Assembly (NCBI GenBank): GCA_030549775.1
Contig: CM060174.1
Location: 22,308,693-22,372,692, forward strand
Source of the DNA: Tamarix chinensis
Lineage: Eukaryota; Streptophyta; Magnoliopsida; Caryophyllales; Tamaricaceae
Direction: 5' to 3'
Length of the DNA stretch: 64,000 nt
How positions within the stretch are numbered: position 1 is the first letter of the stretch; every line of letters begins with the position of its first letter. Below the pieces are notes generated by a model. It made no database searches and was not told the DNA's origin. It saw nothing but the letters and a program-made list of their open reading frames with translations. A program made the position numbers and the translations under genes. Positions 35,990 to 48,380 of this stretch are shown here, in pieces.

Positions 35990-37014
35990 ATGTACATGAA
36001 GGAGATATGGTGAGAAATTTTGGTACTCAAAAGACATTAGAAATATTAAAAGAGAATTTCTATTAGACACACATGATTAGAGGTGTGCAACTTATCATAA
36101 ACCAATGTGTTGCTTGTAAAAAGAGTAGAAGTTTCTTTCCTAAAGGTTTATATACACCATTATATATGCCTAGTCACCAATGGGAAGGAGTTAGTATGGA
36201 ATTTATCTTAGGTTTGCCTAGTTATTATGATTATGGTAGATGGATTTTATAAAATGGCTCATTTTATTACATACACTAAAATTGATGATGCTACGCATGT
36301 TGCTGAATTGTATTTCTAAGAAATTGTGAAACTACATGGAATCCCTAAAAGTATTATCTCGAATATGGATGCCAATTTTTAGTTACTTTTGGAAGACATT
36401 ATGCCACATGTTAGGAACTAAGTTGGTATATAGTACTTTACAAATTGTACTCATGGCACTTTATTAAGAGAATTGGTAAGTAAAAGTACTAAAGATTAAG
36501 AAATTAAGTTAGCTCATCCAGATTTTACTTACAACTGAAGTTCTTTAAGTACTACTCACTCAAGTCCATTTGAGATTGTGTATGGATTGAATTTGTACAT
36601 GCCAGTTGGCATGGTATTCTTTAAAAAAGGTGAGTTTAAAAGTTATGAGACTAAGGAATGAGTTGAGTTCTTTCAAAAGCTTCATCAACAAATCAAGGGG
36701 AACATAGAATGAGCCAACAAAAGGTACCAAAATTAAGCTAACAAGCATCGCATTCTAAAGGTATTTTCTCCTGGTGATTTAGTTTGGTTACATTTGTGAA
36801 AGGAAATATTTCATAATCTAAGAAAACATAAACTAATGCCAAGAGCATATGGATAATTCTAGATCAAAATACTTAGAAAATTTAGAGAAAGTGCTTATGA
36901 ACTTGAAATTCTAAAATATTATGGCAGTGTTTCAAGGACATTTAATATTGGTGATTTGTCTCCTTATTACAATGATGTCAATTTATGGAAAAATTATTCC
37001 CAAGTTTGGAAGAA
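35990..37014 (+). pseudogene. pol: Element A integrase, degenerate
   Basis: The zinc-binding N-terminus remains as ILKENFY, THMIRGVQLIINQCVACKKSR (36,040-36,130; the C-x-x-C pair is visible). The core starts EFILGLPSYYDYG (36,200-36,240), where the usual first catalytic Asp (DFI) is now Glu. Later pieces include LHGIPKSIIS, SPFEIVYGLNLYMPV (36,567-36,610), FFQKLHQQIK and FSPGDLVWLHL (36,763-36,800). The C-terminus reads YELEILKYYG then TFNIGDLSPYYNDVNLW (36,940-36,985) and runs on into the 3' LTR. Many stops are present. Integrase would insert the cDNA, and in CRM elements its C-terminus directs centromere targeting. Confidence 0.85.
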
Positions 37015-37171
37015 TGATGCAAGAGCATCTAAATATTCTCAAAATAATAAGGTTTTGGCATTCTTGGTAATGGATCCTATTACAATATGTGTCTTTGATG
37101 ATAATATAACTATGACTAACCATAACAAATGTATTATGATTAATTCTTCCACGTATGTAACATATTTGTGA
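36956..37171 (+). pseudogene. pol: Pol C-terminal frame crossing into the 3' LTR
   Basis: An uninterrupted frame continues from the integrase end (DLSPYYNDVNLW) across the LTR start at 37,015, where TGATGCAAGAGCATC encodes the D-A-R-A-S segment, and stops at 37,171 after YVTYL. The 5' LTR carries the same frame to 30,516. The solo LTR at 34,788 keeps it a little longer (YVTYLQGEDVNTP), and 48,381 carries a relative. An integrase tail encoded partly by the LTR is a known trait of some CRM elements. Confidence 0.75.
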
Positions 37172-37792
37172 GGAGAATATTTGTACACTTCAAGATGTCA
37201 ACACATTTAAGCTTTCTTATATTACAAGTTATTACTCAAAGGAGTTATTATTCATAGAAGTTAAACTTATAAGTCAAAGAAGACCTAGTTATTTTCATGT
37301 AACAATTAGCTATGTGTGTCTATAATAATTTTTAGTTTGATTCATGTAATATATAGGTTAGTAATATGTTTCTATTAGAAGTTAGTTTGCTACTTAGACA
37401 TGTGTGCATTAACTTGGTGTGATACTTAGAATAGCTACCTATATATATACATGTGTCGAGACCTTTGTAATTTGAGAAGAAGTTTAAATTGAAATTGAAA
37501 TAAATAACAAGTGCAACAATTGGTTATCTTTTCTCTCTTTGATTGAAATTGTATACCTAAGACTACGCGGATTAATCTTGGCTATAGTACTTTGAATGTA
37601 TTCTTAAAGAAATGTTCAAAGTTATCTTCTTCTTTAATTCTTTTTTAATCATGTTTAAAGATTCGTAACACTCTTTAAATCTTTATTGAATATTGCTTGA
37701 AGATTATCATTCTTATCCTTTAATCTCAACCCACCAATCCTACTATTCTTCTAACCTTCGAATCTTCATTCCTTCTAAGAAGATTCACATCA
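37015..37792 (+). repeat. Element A 3' LTR
   Basis: 778 bp from TGATGCAAGAGCATC to GATTCACATCA. The TATATATATA box is at about 37,440. A short purine run (GGAAGAA) precedes it, in the place of the polypurine tract, but it is weak. Confidence 0.92.
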
Positions 37793-37797
37793 CTTCC

Positions 37798-39318
37798 TTT
37801 ATAGATTTTCAAACTCTATTGCATGTTTGTTGATGATTACCCCTCTCATGGTTTATGAACCTATAATTCCAATAACCCGCTAGGAGATGATTTTCTACCT
37901 ATCCAAGTTACCCTCTTCTAGACTTATGAGCCTACAAAGTTAATGAATTCTTTTTGGGATTCTAAACCCATATAAACTTTGAAAATCATATTTTTTTATT
38001 TTTTTTGGTGATTACAATGAAATTCTATCAAATTACAAGATGTGAAAATGAGAAGTATTGAGAAGATGTAATCAAACTAGGTGCTGTAGATATAAAATTG
38101 TTTTTATTGCTAGCCAATGAGTTTGATCTTTTATAATAAGTGAATTATAAAGTGGATTAAAGATATGAAAATTTAAATTTGAATTTGAATTTAAATTCTT
38201 AAGACATTATGAGAGAGTAATTGAGAGAATTAAATGAATTTAATTAGTGAGATAAAAAAGAAATCATGTGAAATTGAGAACAAAACTCTTTTATATTTCT
38301 CTCTAAATTATATAGTCACTTTTTTTCAAATAATTCACAAAAGATCATCTCAATGCCTATATTTTTTCATGGAGAAGACATACTAATAGACTAGTATTAA
38401 AGGATTAATAACCAATGCATAATTTGTTTTCATTGATATATTATTGTAGAATTTATAAACTAAATGTTGCATAAGCTAGTTCACTAGTCCTATAAGGCTA
38501 ATCAATGGGTTTGTAACTAGTTCATGCAAAAATAAGGTAAGTCAATACAAAAATAGAGAGAGAGAATTTGACAAGGCATTCTAGTCAACCGGTGTCAAGG
38601 GCCAGTCCAAAGATAGTCGATACTCAAACATTTTAAGAGTTTACAATATGATAGGGGTTGAGATGAAACTTGTTGCAAGTAAAATGATGTTATATAGGTG
38701 TCTAAGATACTAATTTTCTCATATGCTACATATTCTAGAGGTAGTTTTTCCAACCTAAAAACTAGTGGACTGATGCTTAGTAGTACTAGTCAACTGGTGT
38801 CTAAAGAAAATCATTTTCCAATTTGATTTCAAGTGATTTCCATATCAAAAATACTTTAAACCCTTTTCCAATATAGATCTTTAAAACATATTTATAGAAG
38901 AATTCCAGAAGGCACAAGGATCAAACACATGTTAGAATCATCCCTCAAATGCAAGACAAAAGATTTAAATATACTTTTTGAGTATAAATTCTTAAGCTCA
39001 TACGTGGTGTGATATGATTTTTCTTAATATGAAATTTGGTTTAGATCTTGCATGAAGCCTTCATCCGTTGAGTGTAAAACTTGATTATTTTTTTTATGTC
39101 TTTAGCACTAGATGGTTGATTTGAATGAAAGCTATTATTTAGTGTTTTGAGAAACTTGATTGTTCTTTTATCTTTGCTTGCACTTGAATGTTTATTTTGA
39201 ATGTGTTAATCATTATTTGATCTTGTATAAACCATGCACAATTAAAAAATCACATTAGAATCCTAATTAAGATTTTTTGTTATCAAAACTAGGATATATG
39301 ACCTCTAAGGTTAACTAT
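37798..39318 (-). mobile_element. Probable Ty1/copia LTR, minus strand
   Basis: On the minus strand, CATCATCAAAAAGGGGG (39,320-39,336) is followed by CGATAGTTAACC. This text, a polypurine tract directly followed by a TTGTTA-like LTR start, is characteristic of the 3' end of plant Ty1/copia elements. TTTTGATAACAAAA-type text also follows within the putative LTR. The LTR end at lower coordinates is not resolved; the feature may end anywhere between about 37.8 and 38.5 kb. CGACTGGTGT motifs occur at 38,590 and 38,770. Confidence 0.5.
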
Positions 39319-39336
39319 CGCCCCCTTTTTGATGAT
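39319..39336 (-). promoter_or_regulatory. Polypurine tract of a copia-type element
   Basis: The minus strand reads AAAAAGGGGGCG, preceded by CATCATC. In retrotransposons this tract primes plus-strand DNA synthesis. It marks the boundary between an internal region (higher coordinates) and the LTR (lower coordinates). Confidence 0.6.
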
Positions 39337-40021
39337 GAAAAAAAAAGTACACTATGTGTCACTTGAAGTATACGAAATCTAGATGATTTAAAATTTACCC
39401 ACATATGTCATCTTTTATCTAGAATGCATATTTTATCCCTTTTTCATCATCAGCAAAGGTGGAAGCATCGATCAAAGGATGTAATATAAAGGGAAATCTC
39501 TCCCTTAAGTAGTGCATCGGTGAAAATCATATAACAAAAGCATAAAATGCTCTATCCTTAATTCTCCCCTTAGGGTATGCATATATGAAAGAATGTTAGT
39601 CTTCCAACATCTAAGAATCTCAATGAAAGGTGATAAAGTTCATAGTATAGAGCAAAAGCAATAAATCATTAAACTCATCATATAACCAAAAGAAATTGCC
39701 TGTAATGTCATAAACTTAATGAAATTCATAAGTAAAAGAGATGGATTATAATAATGATTACATAAATATTAAAAGAAAATTAGTCATTGAATAAACTATA
39801 ATGAGAAATCAAAAAGAAAATATATCTAGCTAATACAACTCAAGATAGACAAAAATAACAAAAATATGACCAACCAACTATATGAAGATCAAGGGCCATA
39901 TCAAGATTCTTGATCATCACCAATAATGCCCAATACTCAACAAGTTGATGGTAAAGTAGGCCCAAAAGGTGTGGCTCCAACTAGGTGTAAGGGTTGAAAG
40001 GAAGTAGTAAAAGCAACTAGT
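39337..40021. other. Internal or flanking retrotransposon debris, no gene seen
   Basis: If the copia call at 39.3 kb is right, this would be the untranslated region between pol and the LTR, on the minus strand. I recognise no coding segment. Confidence 0.4.
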
Positions 40022-40456
40022 TTAGGGATGAAATTTTTTTCCATAGGTGTGAATATACGTGGAGAATTTTCCATTCGGGTTCAGGGGATATTTTGGGGGT
40101 TGAGGATTTATTTGGTGATGGGTTGGGGGGCCATCCCCATACCCACCCCAAATATTTTTATATATAATTTATATGAATACATACATATATACTTTTTTAT
40201 ATATAATCTACATTCAAAGTATATTATAAAAAGTGCGAGATTGGATATTAGGTATGAGATAGGGTATCGGGGATGGGGCCAAGTTTTGGGTATCATGTTA
40301 GGATTTATGATTGGGAAATGGACGTGAAATTAGGATAGATATAGGAATTTGATGCCCAATTAGGGATAAGGGAGGGTTCAAGGACTATTTTTCTTGTCGG
40401 TTTTGGGTATAGGGATGGGGTATCTATCTTTGACCTACCTCATTGCTACCCCTAGG
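40022..40456. mobile_element. Small hAT-like element rich in GGGGATGGGG text
   Basis: The ends read TTAGGGATG on the left and, inverted, CCTAGGGGTAGCAATG on the right, similar to the CAGGGGTGKCAATG termini of a common class of plant non-autonomous hAT-like repeats. The interior alternates G-rich words (GGGTATCGGGGATGGGG, CCATCCCCATACCC), also typical of that class. CTAGT lies on both sides (40,017-40,021 and 40,457-40,461). It is shorter than the 8-bp hAT duplication but is embedded in further partial similarity. Confidence 0.55.
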
Positions 40457-41910
40457 CTAGTAATTAAAGAATGGTTGTGAGCTTGAAAAATGGAGAAAAA
40501 TCCTCCGAAGAGTTCACCCCCTGAAATCACTATCCAAAATTATCATTTGCACTAACTATGACCTATGAGTGCCTCGCATCTAAGTCTTCACAATCTTAGC
40601 ATATGGAGTACTCTGATCTCTAAGAAGATCATAAGTTGTAGCAGTAGGTGATAGATTAGCACAAACATCCATAGTATGTGGAAACTCTATAGATGAAGCA
40701 AGGTGAGATGATCTCACTAGCTTCTCTATCAATTTTGGTGTTATGATTTGCAAAAGATTGACCAATACTCTAGAAAAACTTGACCATCAGATCCTCCAAT
40801 CCCTCAAAATTAAATGGATTAGTAGGAGTTTTAGTTATAGGTATAGTTATAGGGGTTTAGGTGGAAGGTCTAAAGGTAGAGAGGTAAGGATCATGTGCGG
40901 TTTGTGAAGTCTCGGTATCCAAAGTAGTTGCATCTTTTGGATTAGATTGAGCACCTCTCGTAGTACGTGGATCTTGCAAAATGTATCTCCCTTAACTCAT
41001 AGCAAGCTCCTCTCTATCCTTAGCAATGTGTTGATCAAGGAATCTTCTAACATCAACTAAAATCTCTAGTCCATTAACACAAATCTTGAACTTCATAATT
41101 TTAGAGACCATTTCCCATACTCTTCATAATACAGCTTCTCAATTTGAAGCGTATCTAGAGAAAATCTATCCAATAAAAGCCTCCCAATGTTGTAGTATCC
41201 TTGTTATTAGGGAATCATAACCGAGCAAAGCCTAACAATGATAAAAAAATGTACCACAAGTGCGTCAAAATATCTATCCTAATCCTCATATGCCTCTGAG
41301 ACATCACATGATCAATCATATACCAATCCTATAAAGTATTAATTATATCAAACATGTTGTAAAACACATAGGGTAATAATAAGACATATGGAAACCAAAA
41401 AAAGATAATTGAGGACATTCAACTAGTGGAAAGACCATAATACCCCTAGTAAACCTTAATTCCTAAATAACTCATAAAGTCACCCATAATATTCCATAAC
41501 TAACGAAACTTAACACAATACTCAAATGCATCTTAATAAATACAAGCATCCCAAAAACATGATTAACCTAATACTTTTCATATAAAAAATTGACTAAACC
41601 TTTAGGCTTTCTAATATTAGTTTAAGCTAATTTCACATAATATTAACAATTATGTCAACTATGACAAACCCAAACTAACCAAATATTATACTTAGCATAT
41701 TTTAACCTAAATAACACCTAGAACACCAAAACTTCAATAACTTACACAAAATGACCAAAATACCCTTACTTGCCTAAAACACCTCAAATCATACAAAAAA
41801 TCATAGCTTAATCCATACTCCACCAAACTTTAAAATATTTTACATCAAAACTTAAGTAAAAAATCTAACAAACACAATAACACATGAATTAACCAATTTA
41901 ACCTTTTTTT
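40457..41910. other. Weak minus-strand coding remnants, otherwise nothing recognised
   Basis: Minus-strand translation between 41,310 and 40,580 gives protein-like pieces (for example MSQRHMRIRIDILTHLWYIF near 41,270 and NPFNFEGLEDLMVKFF near 40,790). They faintly resemble plant-transposon proteins found in long retroelements. I cannot name a family with confidence. The rest, to 41.9 kb, is A/C-rich and featureless. Confidence 0.3.
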
Positions 41911-41913
41911 ATT

Positions 41914-43548
41914 ACACCCCAATATTCAACAAAATGAACATACTCCAAACTCCACCAAAACTTCACATAAAATCCCTCATATAATAAACCTTCGCATGGT
42001 ACAATTAACTTAAAATAAACTAGCTAAAAAGGCTATAAGGCCGAGACACTCACAAGGCAAAAAAACACCAAAACTTCATACCACAACATGATACTCAATA
42101 TTAGTTAACCACATAATAAACCACTTTAAAAGTACTTATTAAAAAGATAAAAGATAATATCATGCTAAAAAATCTAATACAATATCTAGCATAGCCTAAC
42201 CATGGTATTTCTTATAAAATCATAATCTCACATATTTCACATAAACTCGTGCATAATGCATGAGTACAAGCTTATAGAACTTAACCATGCTTATTTAAAG
42301 AAGATCATGAATTAGTGGTATTTAAAACAAAAGGAACACATATCCATAAGAATCCCTAATCTAGAGGTGTATAGAGTGCTACCTAGAGCAACACATTCTC
42401 TACATAAAATATACTCCTAAGCACATTCTTCAACCACCTTATGATCACATAAAAAAAAATTCATAAGATTAGACATTAAGACTGAACATAAGGAATTTAG
42501 AATAGAAAACAAGAACTAAGTTGAGGAAGTAGTAACCCTTGTTTCCATAAATGAGGGCTTAAGAAAGATAATGAAACTTTATAATCTATAATCTTTATCC
42601 ACTTTTGCTTAAAATTCAAGCACTAATGAACAAATATTTAAGACAATAAAAATAAAGAATGAAAAGACAATAAGGAGAAGAGAAGAAAGGTTAGGTCGGT
42701 CTAGAGGAAATACAAGAACAACTCAAGAACACAAAGACCAAGGAGAAAATGTAAGATGAGAGAAGATGGGGGCAAAGTTGTCAGTTATAAATTTAGTTAA
42801 GTGTGAAAATGAGATCTAAAGGCCATAAGACCCTATGTTGGTCAACAAAGGGGAAGAAAGGGCATGAAGTGATCAGATCTTAGGTGTTTTTTGGGGGGCA
42901 GTCAAGTTAGAGGGTGATTGGAGAGATTAGAAAATGCAAGAAAGTGTGAAATAGTTGATAAGGAAATGTTATGATGTGATTATGTATAAAAGGTTGGTTT
43001 ATGATAAAGGACAAAAAACAAATCAAATATAAGGAGGTATAGAAAATTGAATTCATGATCAACTTGGACACGAAAGGTCAACCATAATTAAAAATAAATA
43101 AGGTGAGGTAGAAAGTCCATCAAATAAGTAACAATTAGAAAAACAACCAAATAATTTCCAAATATTATGAAAAATTATGGAGAAGTGTGGAATGAATATA
43201 GGAACCAAAATTGTTTTTAAAAAAATGGGCATAGGAATTGATTAGGTGTTAAAAGAAATCAAAATAAATAATTTAGGGAAGAATCACCCAACTCTGGTTG
43301 ACCAAAATGGGTAGGTTGGTTGATAAACCACTGGCCCCCTAGATGGATAGTCTCTCTATCTGTAAGACAATCAACCAAAAGGTATTCCCTAGTTGAGTGT
43401 TTGTTGATTAAATCAAATGTTGTGGTTTTAAGGAAACATAAAGGGTTAAAGAGTAAAAGGAAGATGATTAAACAATGATAAGAGGTTATTTAAGGATTAA
43501 TAGATTAATCACCTAAAAATTTGGGTTAGGAAATTTTGGGGTATTACA
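41914..43548 (-). mobile_element. Minus-strand LTR, putative
   Basis: The minus strand starts TGTAATACCCCAAAATTTCC at 43,548. It continues with a block of CCAACCTACCC/GGTCAACCAG text (43,290-43,400) like the repeat cores near the start of the 10.5- and 51.2-kb LTRs. A possible end, GGGGTGTAATAA on the minus strand, lies at about 41,914, which would give 1.6 kb. The right border is good; the left border is uncertain. Confidence 0.45.
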
Positions 43549-43719
43549 CTCTATATCTAATATGAAATTTGATCTAAAAAAAATAATGTGGCTAAAGTAA
43601 TAGTGATGTTTGGAAAAAAAAACATGTCTTATTTATGTATGAAAGTTACTAAAGTAATAAAAGTGTCTGGCAACTTATCTGATCTTAAATGTATCGATGT
43701 ATATTGATAACTTTTGACA

Positions 43720-44560
43720 TGTGACATTTTAAATACTTTCTTATAAGACTTTTTTTCTATTTGTTTAAAGATTTAATCTTACACATTTTTCTCTTAGTAA
43801 TCATTTAATTATCCAATTATGAATAATACTAGTCATGTTTATTAATTATTTAGTTACAGTTATTATTAGCATTATTTCTAACCAATATTTATTCATAGTT
43901 ATAACTAATATTATTCTTATAAATATTCTGTAAAAATAAAATTATTTTTATTTATTACTAATTTATTATTATGATTAATAATATTTCTATTAATTATTAA
44001 TTTACAATTAAAATAAATAATTTTTAAAAAAATTTAAATATAAAATTATAACTAATATTTTAGAATTATTTATTTATTTATCATAATTATAGATATTATT
44101 TTTCATAGTTATTAATTTATAATTATAATTAATAGTTAGTATTATTATGATTTACATTTATAATTAATATTATAATATTTTTAGTAATTTTATTACAAAT
44201 TTATTTCTCTTATTATTTATATTTTATATTTTAGTTAATATTATTATTTATTATTATGATTAATATCATTTTCATAAGCAATTTATTTATCATTAAAAAT
44301 AATATTTTTTATATTAGTTAGTTATTTACGATTATTATTAGTAATAATTATATGAACTATTACTATTCTTTTTAATTTGATATTCATAATTATAATTAAT
44401 ATTTTTCATATTTATTAATTATTCAAACTTATGATGAAATCATTTTATTACTTATTAATTTATCTTTACAATTAGTATTATTAATTATTTTAATTAATAA
44501 ATATTAATTGTATTGATTATGTAATTATAATTATGATTAATAACACAACATCAATAATTG
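43720..44560. repeat. Very AT-rich block
   Basis: Mostly A and T for about 800 bp, dominated by TTAWTA and ATTATT words, with no coding content. It may be a matrix-attachment-type region or simply decayed microsatellite DNA. Its composition matches positions 1-200. Confidence 0.75.
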
Positions 44561-45735
44561 ACCACAATGAGCACCATTAAAAAGTTAGGTATTCTCATTG
44601 GCAGCAATCCAATGACTCACAACAATTGTCGAAACAAGGCTAGAGCTAGAAAATCCTCATGGCAATTGCAAACTCTAGAGTAGAAGGATTTACAGACCCA
44701 AATAAGAGGTTGAATGAACAAGGTGAGCAAGGAAATAATGAAGCACAAGAGCACATACAAAGAGGGGCATCTATGGTTGCCCGACATATTTTTACCATAA
44801 TACCATATTTTTCTCACCTTAAAACTTTATTAAAAATTTATAATGTGGAGGCAAAACCAAAGAACAAGGATGAAATAATCGTATCAAACATATTGAGATG
44901 CGTGTATAATACCTAACTTATGCCAAATACAAAGCTGTGTATAACCATAACCAAAGTTAAACCTTATAAACCATTATATAAACATACTTTATCAAAATGA
45001 GATACAACTACAACAAAGTCTCATAAGTTAGGGATGGGGTTTAAGTACATGGGAAGAATATCCACAAAAAATAATATGGAAAAAAAAACAAACAAAATAA
45101 GGACACTGAATAACCCTCACACTCCTCTTAGTTATAGGTTACCTTAGAAGGGACCCTCAAAGGTATACATTGCCCATTAAATAGGCAGTTGTTCATATAA
45201 TAAATACATCAATATAAATTCATACTGAGTAAGATCTAATTACCACATATAAGTATGATTCACATATAAGCATGGAATAACAAATAACCTCCATAAATAA
45301 CATGAGTTCAAATCTCTTCCAAAACATGATCTATACATGTTATACATCAAACCATCACCATAGATAATCATCCTATCATAAAAAACTACACATGAATGAA
45401 CCTTAGCATAATCATAGCACACTATGCTCACATAATACAACATAACTATCTCATACTTAAACTCAAGATAATATATATACCAACATACAATATAGGGGTA
45501 GTGAACATTATACAACTACCAGCCCAACCACAATAACAAGAGTAGTGCACCTAATGCAATTGACGACCCAAAACTCAACAATAATTCTAATGCACATAAT
45601 ATAGTTACTAAAAAAATAACAATGGTAGTATGTAGTGGTAACTACAAAAGTCCCATGAACCATGTTCATCTTATACATATTTTCATAACAATATAAATCT
45701 ATACCCAAATAAAGTGGACTATTTACTATTTGCTA
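44561..45735. other. Sequence with one unassigned 85-codon frame
   Basis: A plus-strand frame at 44,659-44,916 is hydrophilic at its start (Asn/Glu/Gln-rich) and could be the N-terminus of a retroelement gag, but I recognise no motif. From about 45,000 the text is C/A-rich on the plus strand, as expected for an LTR on the minus strand. No other feature is clear. Confidence 0.35.
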
Positions 45736-45737
45736 AT

Positions 45738-46000
45738 CCAATATAGATAATTAACACAATCATAAACAACAAACTTAAGTAGACTAAACCACCAGCTGAC
45801 CCAATATAGATAGCCAACACATCTCAACAAACATTGGTAAACTAAAACCACTAACGTAGCCCATATAGATACTCAGCACATCTCAACAAACATAGGTAGA
45901 CTAAAATCACTTGCTCACCTAAAATAGATTGTTAGAATATCTCAACAAATGTGGGTGGACTATAACCACTAGCTAGCCTAATAGAGATAACCAACACATC
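45738..46000 (-). repeat. ~60-bp tandem repeat, five units
   Basis: ATATAGAT-type landmarks at 45,741, 45,804, 45,863, 45,922 and 45,981 are spaced 59-63 bp. Each unit includes CATCTCAACAAAC and TAGACTAAAACCAC segments. Units differ by several substitutions each. Confidence 0.85.
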
Positions 46001-46189
46001 ATGTAAACTAAATAATACATATAAATTACTTTTATTTATTACCCAAGAGGGATCCAAATCTTGTAACCTAAGGATAATAAGACACCTTAGTATAAACCAG
46101 TGATAAAGCCACATAATAATTGTACCCTCCATCCATTTTATACAGGGACACTGTGATTCATCATTTATAGTAGCGCACTGTAGCAAAAC

Positions 46190-48330
46190 TGTAACACCGC
46201 CACTTTCAAAACCAAAAACTCATTGAAAAGTATATGCAAAAGCTAAATACAATGGGGGAATTACTATCACATCTAGTATAAATATGTGTCATAGTCAAGC
46301 TCACAATATATTCTAAGGCTAAATAAAATGAGAATACACACCGATCTTATTTATTAAATCAAAATAACAAGAAATATCAATGTTTAAGAAACTCAAGAGG
46401 AACTGTTCACTTCAACCAAAATGAGGAAAACAGTCTAGTAAATATGATAAATGAAACTCTAAAAAAAGAAAAAAAACTACCACAACTCTTATTCTCTCTC
46501 TCCATGCATGCCATCAAAACCTTCAGCATGTTGATCATACTCTATCTGCTATAGGTCATTTGCTCACCACGTATGTCATAGATTATCACAACCCCATTTA
46601 AGACATGTAATATGTTATCTAGGGGAGCAACTAAGTGACATGTAAGTTTCAAGTATAATATTCTCATACATATCAATATATAAACATTATATAAGGATAA
46701 TATGCAAACCAACCATATTGTACAACAAATTAAAAAGTGCCTAATAATCTTTTTTTATCCCCTTTATCTTATGCAATCACAACACATAATATTAATTTTT
46801 AATATTCTAATTATCAAAAAAAACTTACTAAGATGGTTACTTGATAAGTAGTTAAATCTCAAAGGATCTCAACCTATCCAAGTGGTGAAGTTAAATGTCT
46901 AATATATTTTAAACAAACCAAAACAACAAGAGGAGCCAAAGGTTGCATCTAGGCCTTCCCATTGGACCAAATCAATGAGGATTACCAATAGTCCTAATCC
47001 TTAAGTGTGCACACTCCCTACTAAGATCATTACCTAAGATACAGTAAATGTGGAACAAAGCAAAGTGGAATATATACAACCACATCTGACCTAATATAAC
47101 TATCCATCACTACTAGGGCCTTGTTGGGGGCTAATATATATAACTGCAACTGGCCTAAAAGTTACCTATAGAGTATACTAGAGCCTTTATGGGGCACTAA
47201 GGCACACCAGTGAAACCAAAACAAATTGTGGACTCCTACCTCATCTTTAGAGTAGCTAAACTTACAAAGTAAATATTCCCAACTCGATATCTGCCACTTT
47301 AATGATTAATGTTTTATTTAAGAACATCTCATTATTTACCAAGAAACAAAAAGGTTCACACATAATATCCAACCAAGTCCTCCATCAAATTTAACCACTT
47401 AGGGTCAGAAATAACTAGGGTAAAGTTGAGCAGCCACCATCACCTTCATGTTATAGTAAAATAAAAAGAGACACATCTAATCGGATATTAAAACCACTTA
47501 AAAGAATCCTAAGGATCCAAAATCAAACTAAAAAATGAAGCCCTAAAATGATTCATTTAAAACCCAAGTTCAGAAATCATCACAAGATTAAACTCATCTA
47601 TAAGCTAAAAAAAAAGCTATTTACAAGGCATATAAGCCAAACTGATCTTGAAAATACTTTCATACAAAGGACCACATTTGAATCCATAAAAGACCATGAT
47701 ACAATTTAAATAACTAAAGCCCTATTTAGAAGTTCAGATAATCCCAAACAATGATGAAAACATTAAAAATCACTTTTTACCATAAGGATAAATTTTAATG
47801 AAAACAACAAATATAGTAAGCTAAATGAAGTCAAAGCAAGGTCCCACATCAAAAATTTTTTTAAACTATTATTTATTGCCCGATAGAAATGTCATTTTAT
47901 ACCAATAAGATTAAAAATAAAACTCAAAAAGTATTTTATCATCAAAAATCACTATTCATAATGAATTACTTTTTGTTAGGGTCAAATGGTTAAATATCAA
48001 ACGTTGTGGTCAATCTTTGACTCTAAAAGTCCATTAAATCCTTTTAAAGGTAATTTAGTTACACTATGGTCAATTATCTTAAAATTATAATTACTAAAAG
48101 ATTATACCCTACTCAAGATAATTAAGGGATCATTAACTAATAACACTATGAATGTCGTGAAGATTACTAATGCAAAAATTTAAGCAAAATTAAGAGCTTC
48201 AAAACTTGATTATTACCAAACATAATATATAACATAATTATTCTTTGAACTATAAGGATAATCATGTTATGATCATGTATTAAATCCAACCCCTTAAATC
48301 AAAAAAATAACTAAATCATATTTAAATCAT
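46190..48330 (-). mobile_element. Minus-strand Ty3/gypsy long LTR, truncated
   Basis: TGTAACACCGCC at 46,190 is the inverse of an LTR end. On the minus strand the last 130 bp (GCCTTAG, then TACTAGATGTGATAGTAATTCCCCC, then GTGTTACA) parallel the LTR ends at 4,572 and 56,830. Further in, GCAGATAG and TTTTGATGGC text (minus, about 46,510-46,560) matches 4,135-4,165, and CCTAATCCTTAAG (46,988) is the inverse of 55,605. Element B begins at 48,381, so the LTR start was probably cut off there or decayed. Confidence 0.6.
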
Positions 48331-48380
48331 CTAAAGCTTATTTTTGCTACAAATCATATCATATGAACTTAGATTTTAAC

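Larger units (their letters stand above)
30360..37792 (+). mobile_element. Element A: complete but decayed Ty3/gypsy retrotransposon, CRM-like
   Basis: The two LTRs (30,360-31,156 and 37,015-37,792) begin TGATG and end TTCACATCA. The flanks are CTTCT (30,355-30,359) and CTTCC (37,793-37,797), a 5-bp target duplication with one change. Between them, gag, protease, RT, RNase H and integrase remnants occur in Ty3/gypsy order. The TGATG/CATCA termini, LTRs near 0.8 kb and a Pol frame that runs into the 3' LTR recall CRM chromoviruses. I base that on family knowledge, and a phylogeny is needed. The two LTRs differ by roughly 15% by eye over the first 200 bp, so the insertion is old. A solo LTR is nested at 34,788-35,620. 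Confidence 0.93.

Noticed and set aside
45240..46186. Tyr/Cys-rich minus-strand frames
   Set aside because: They span the LTR-like tandem repeat zone and show no domain.
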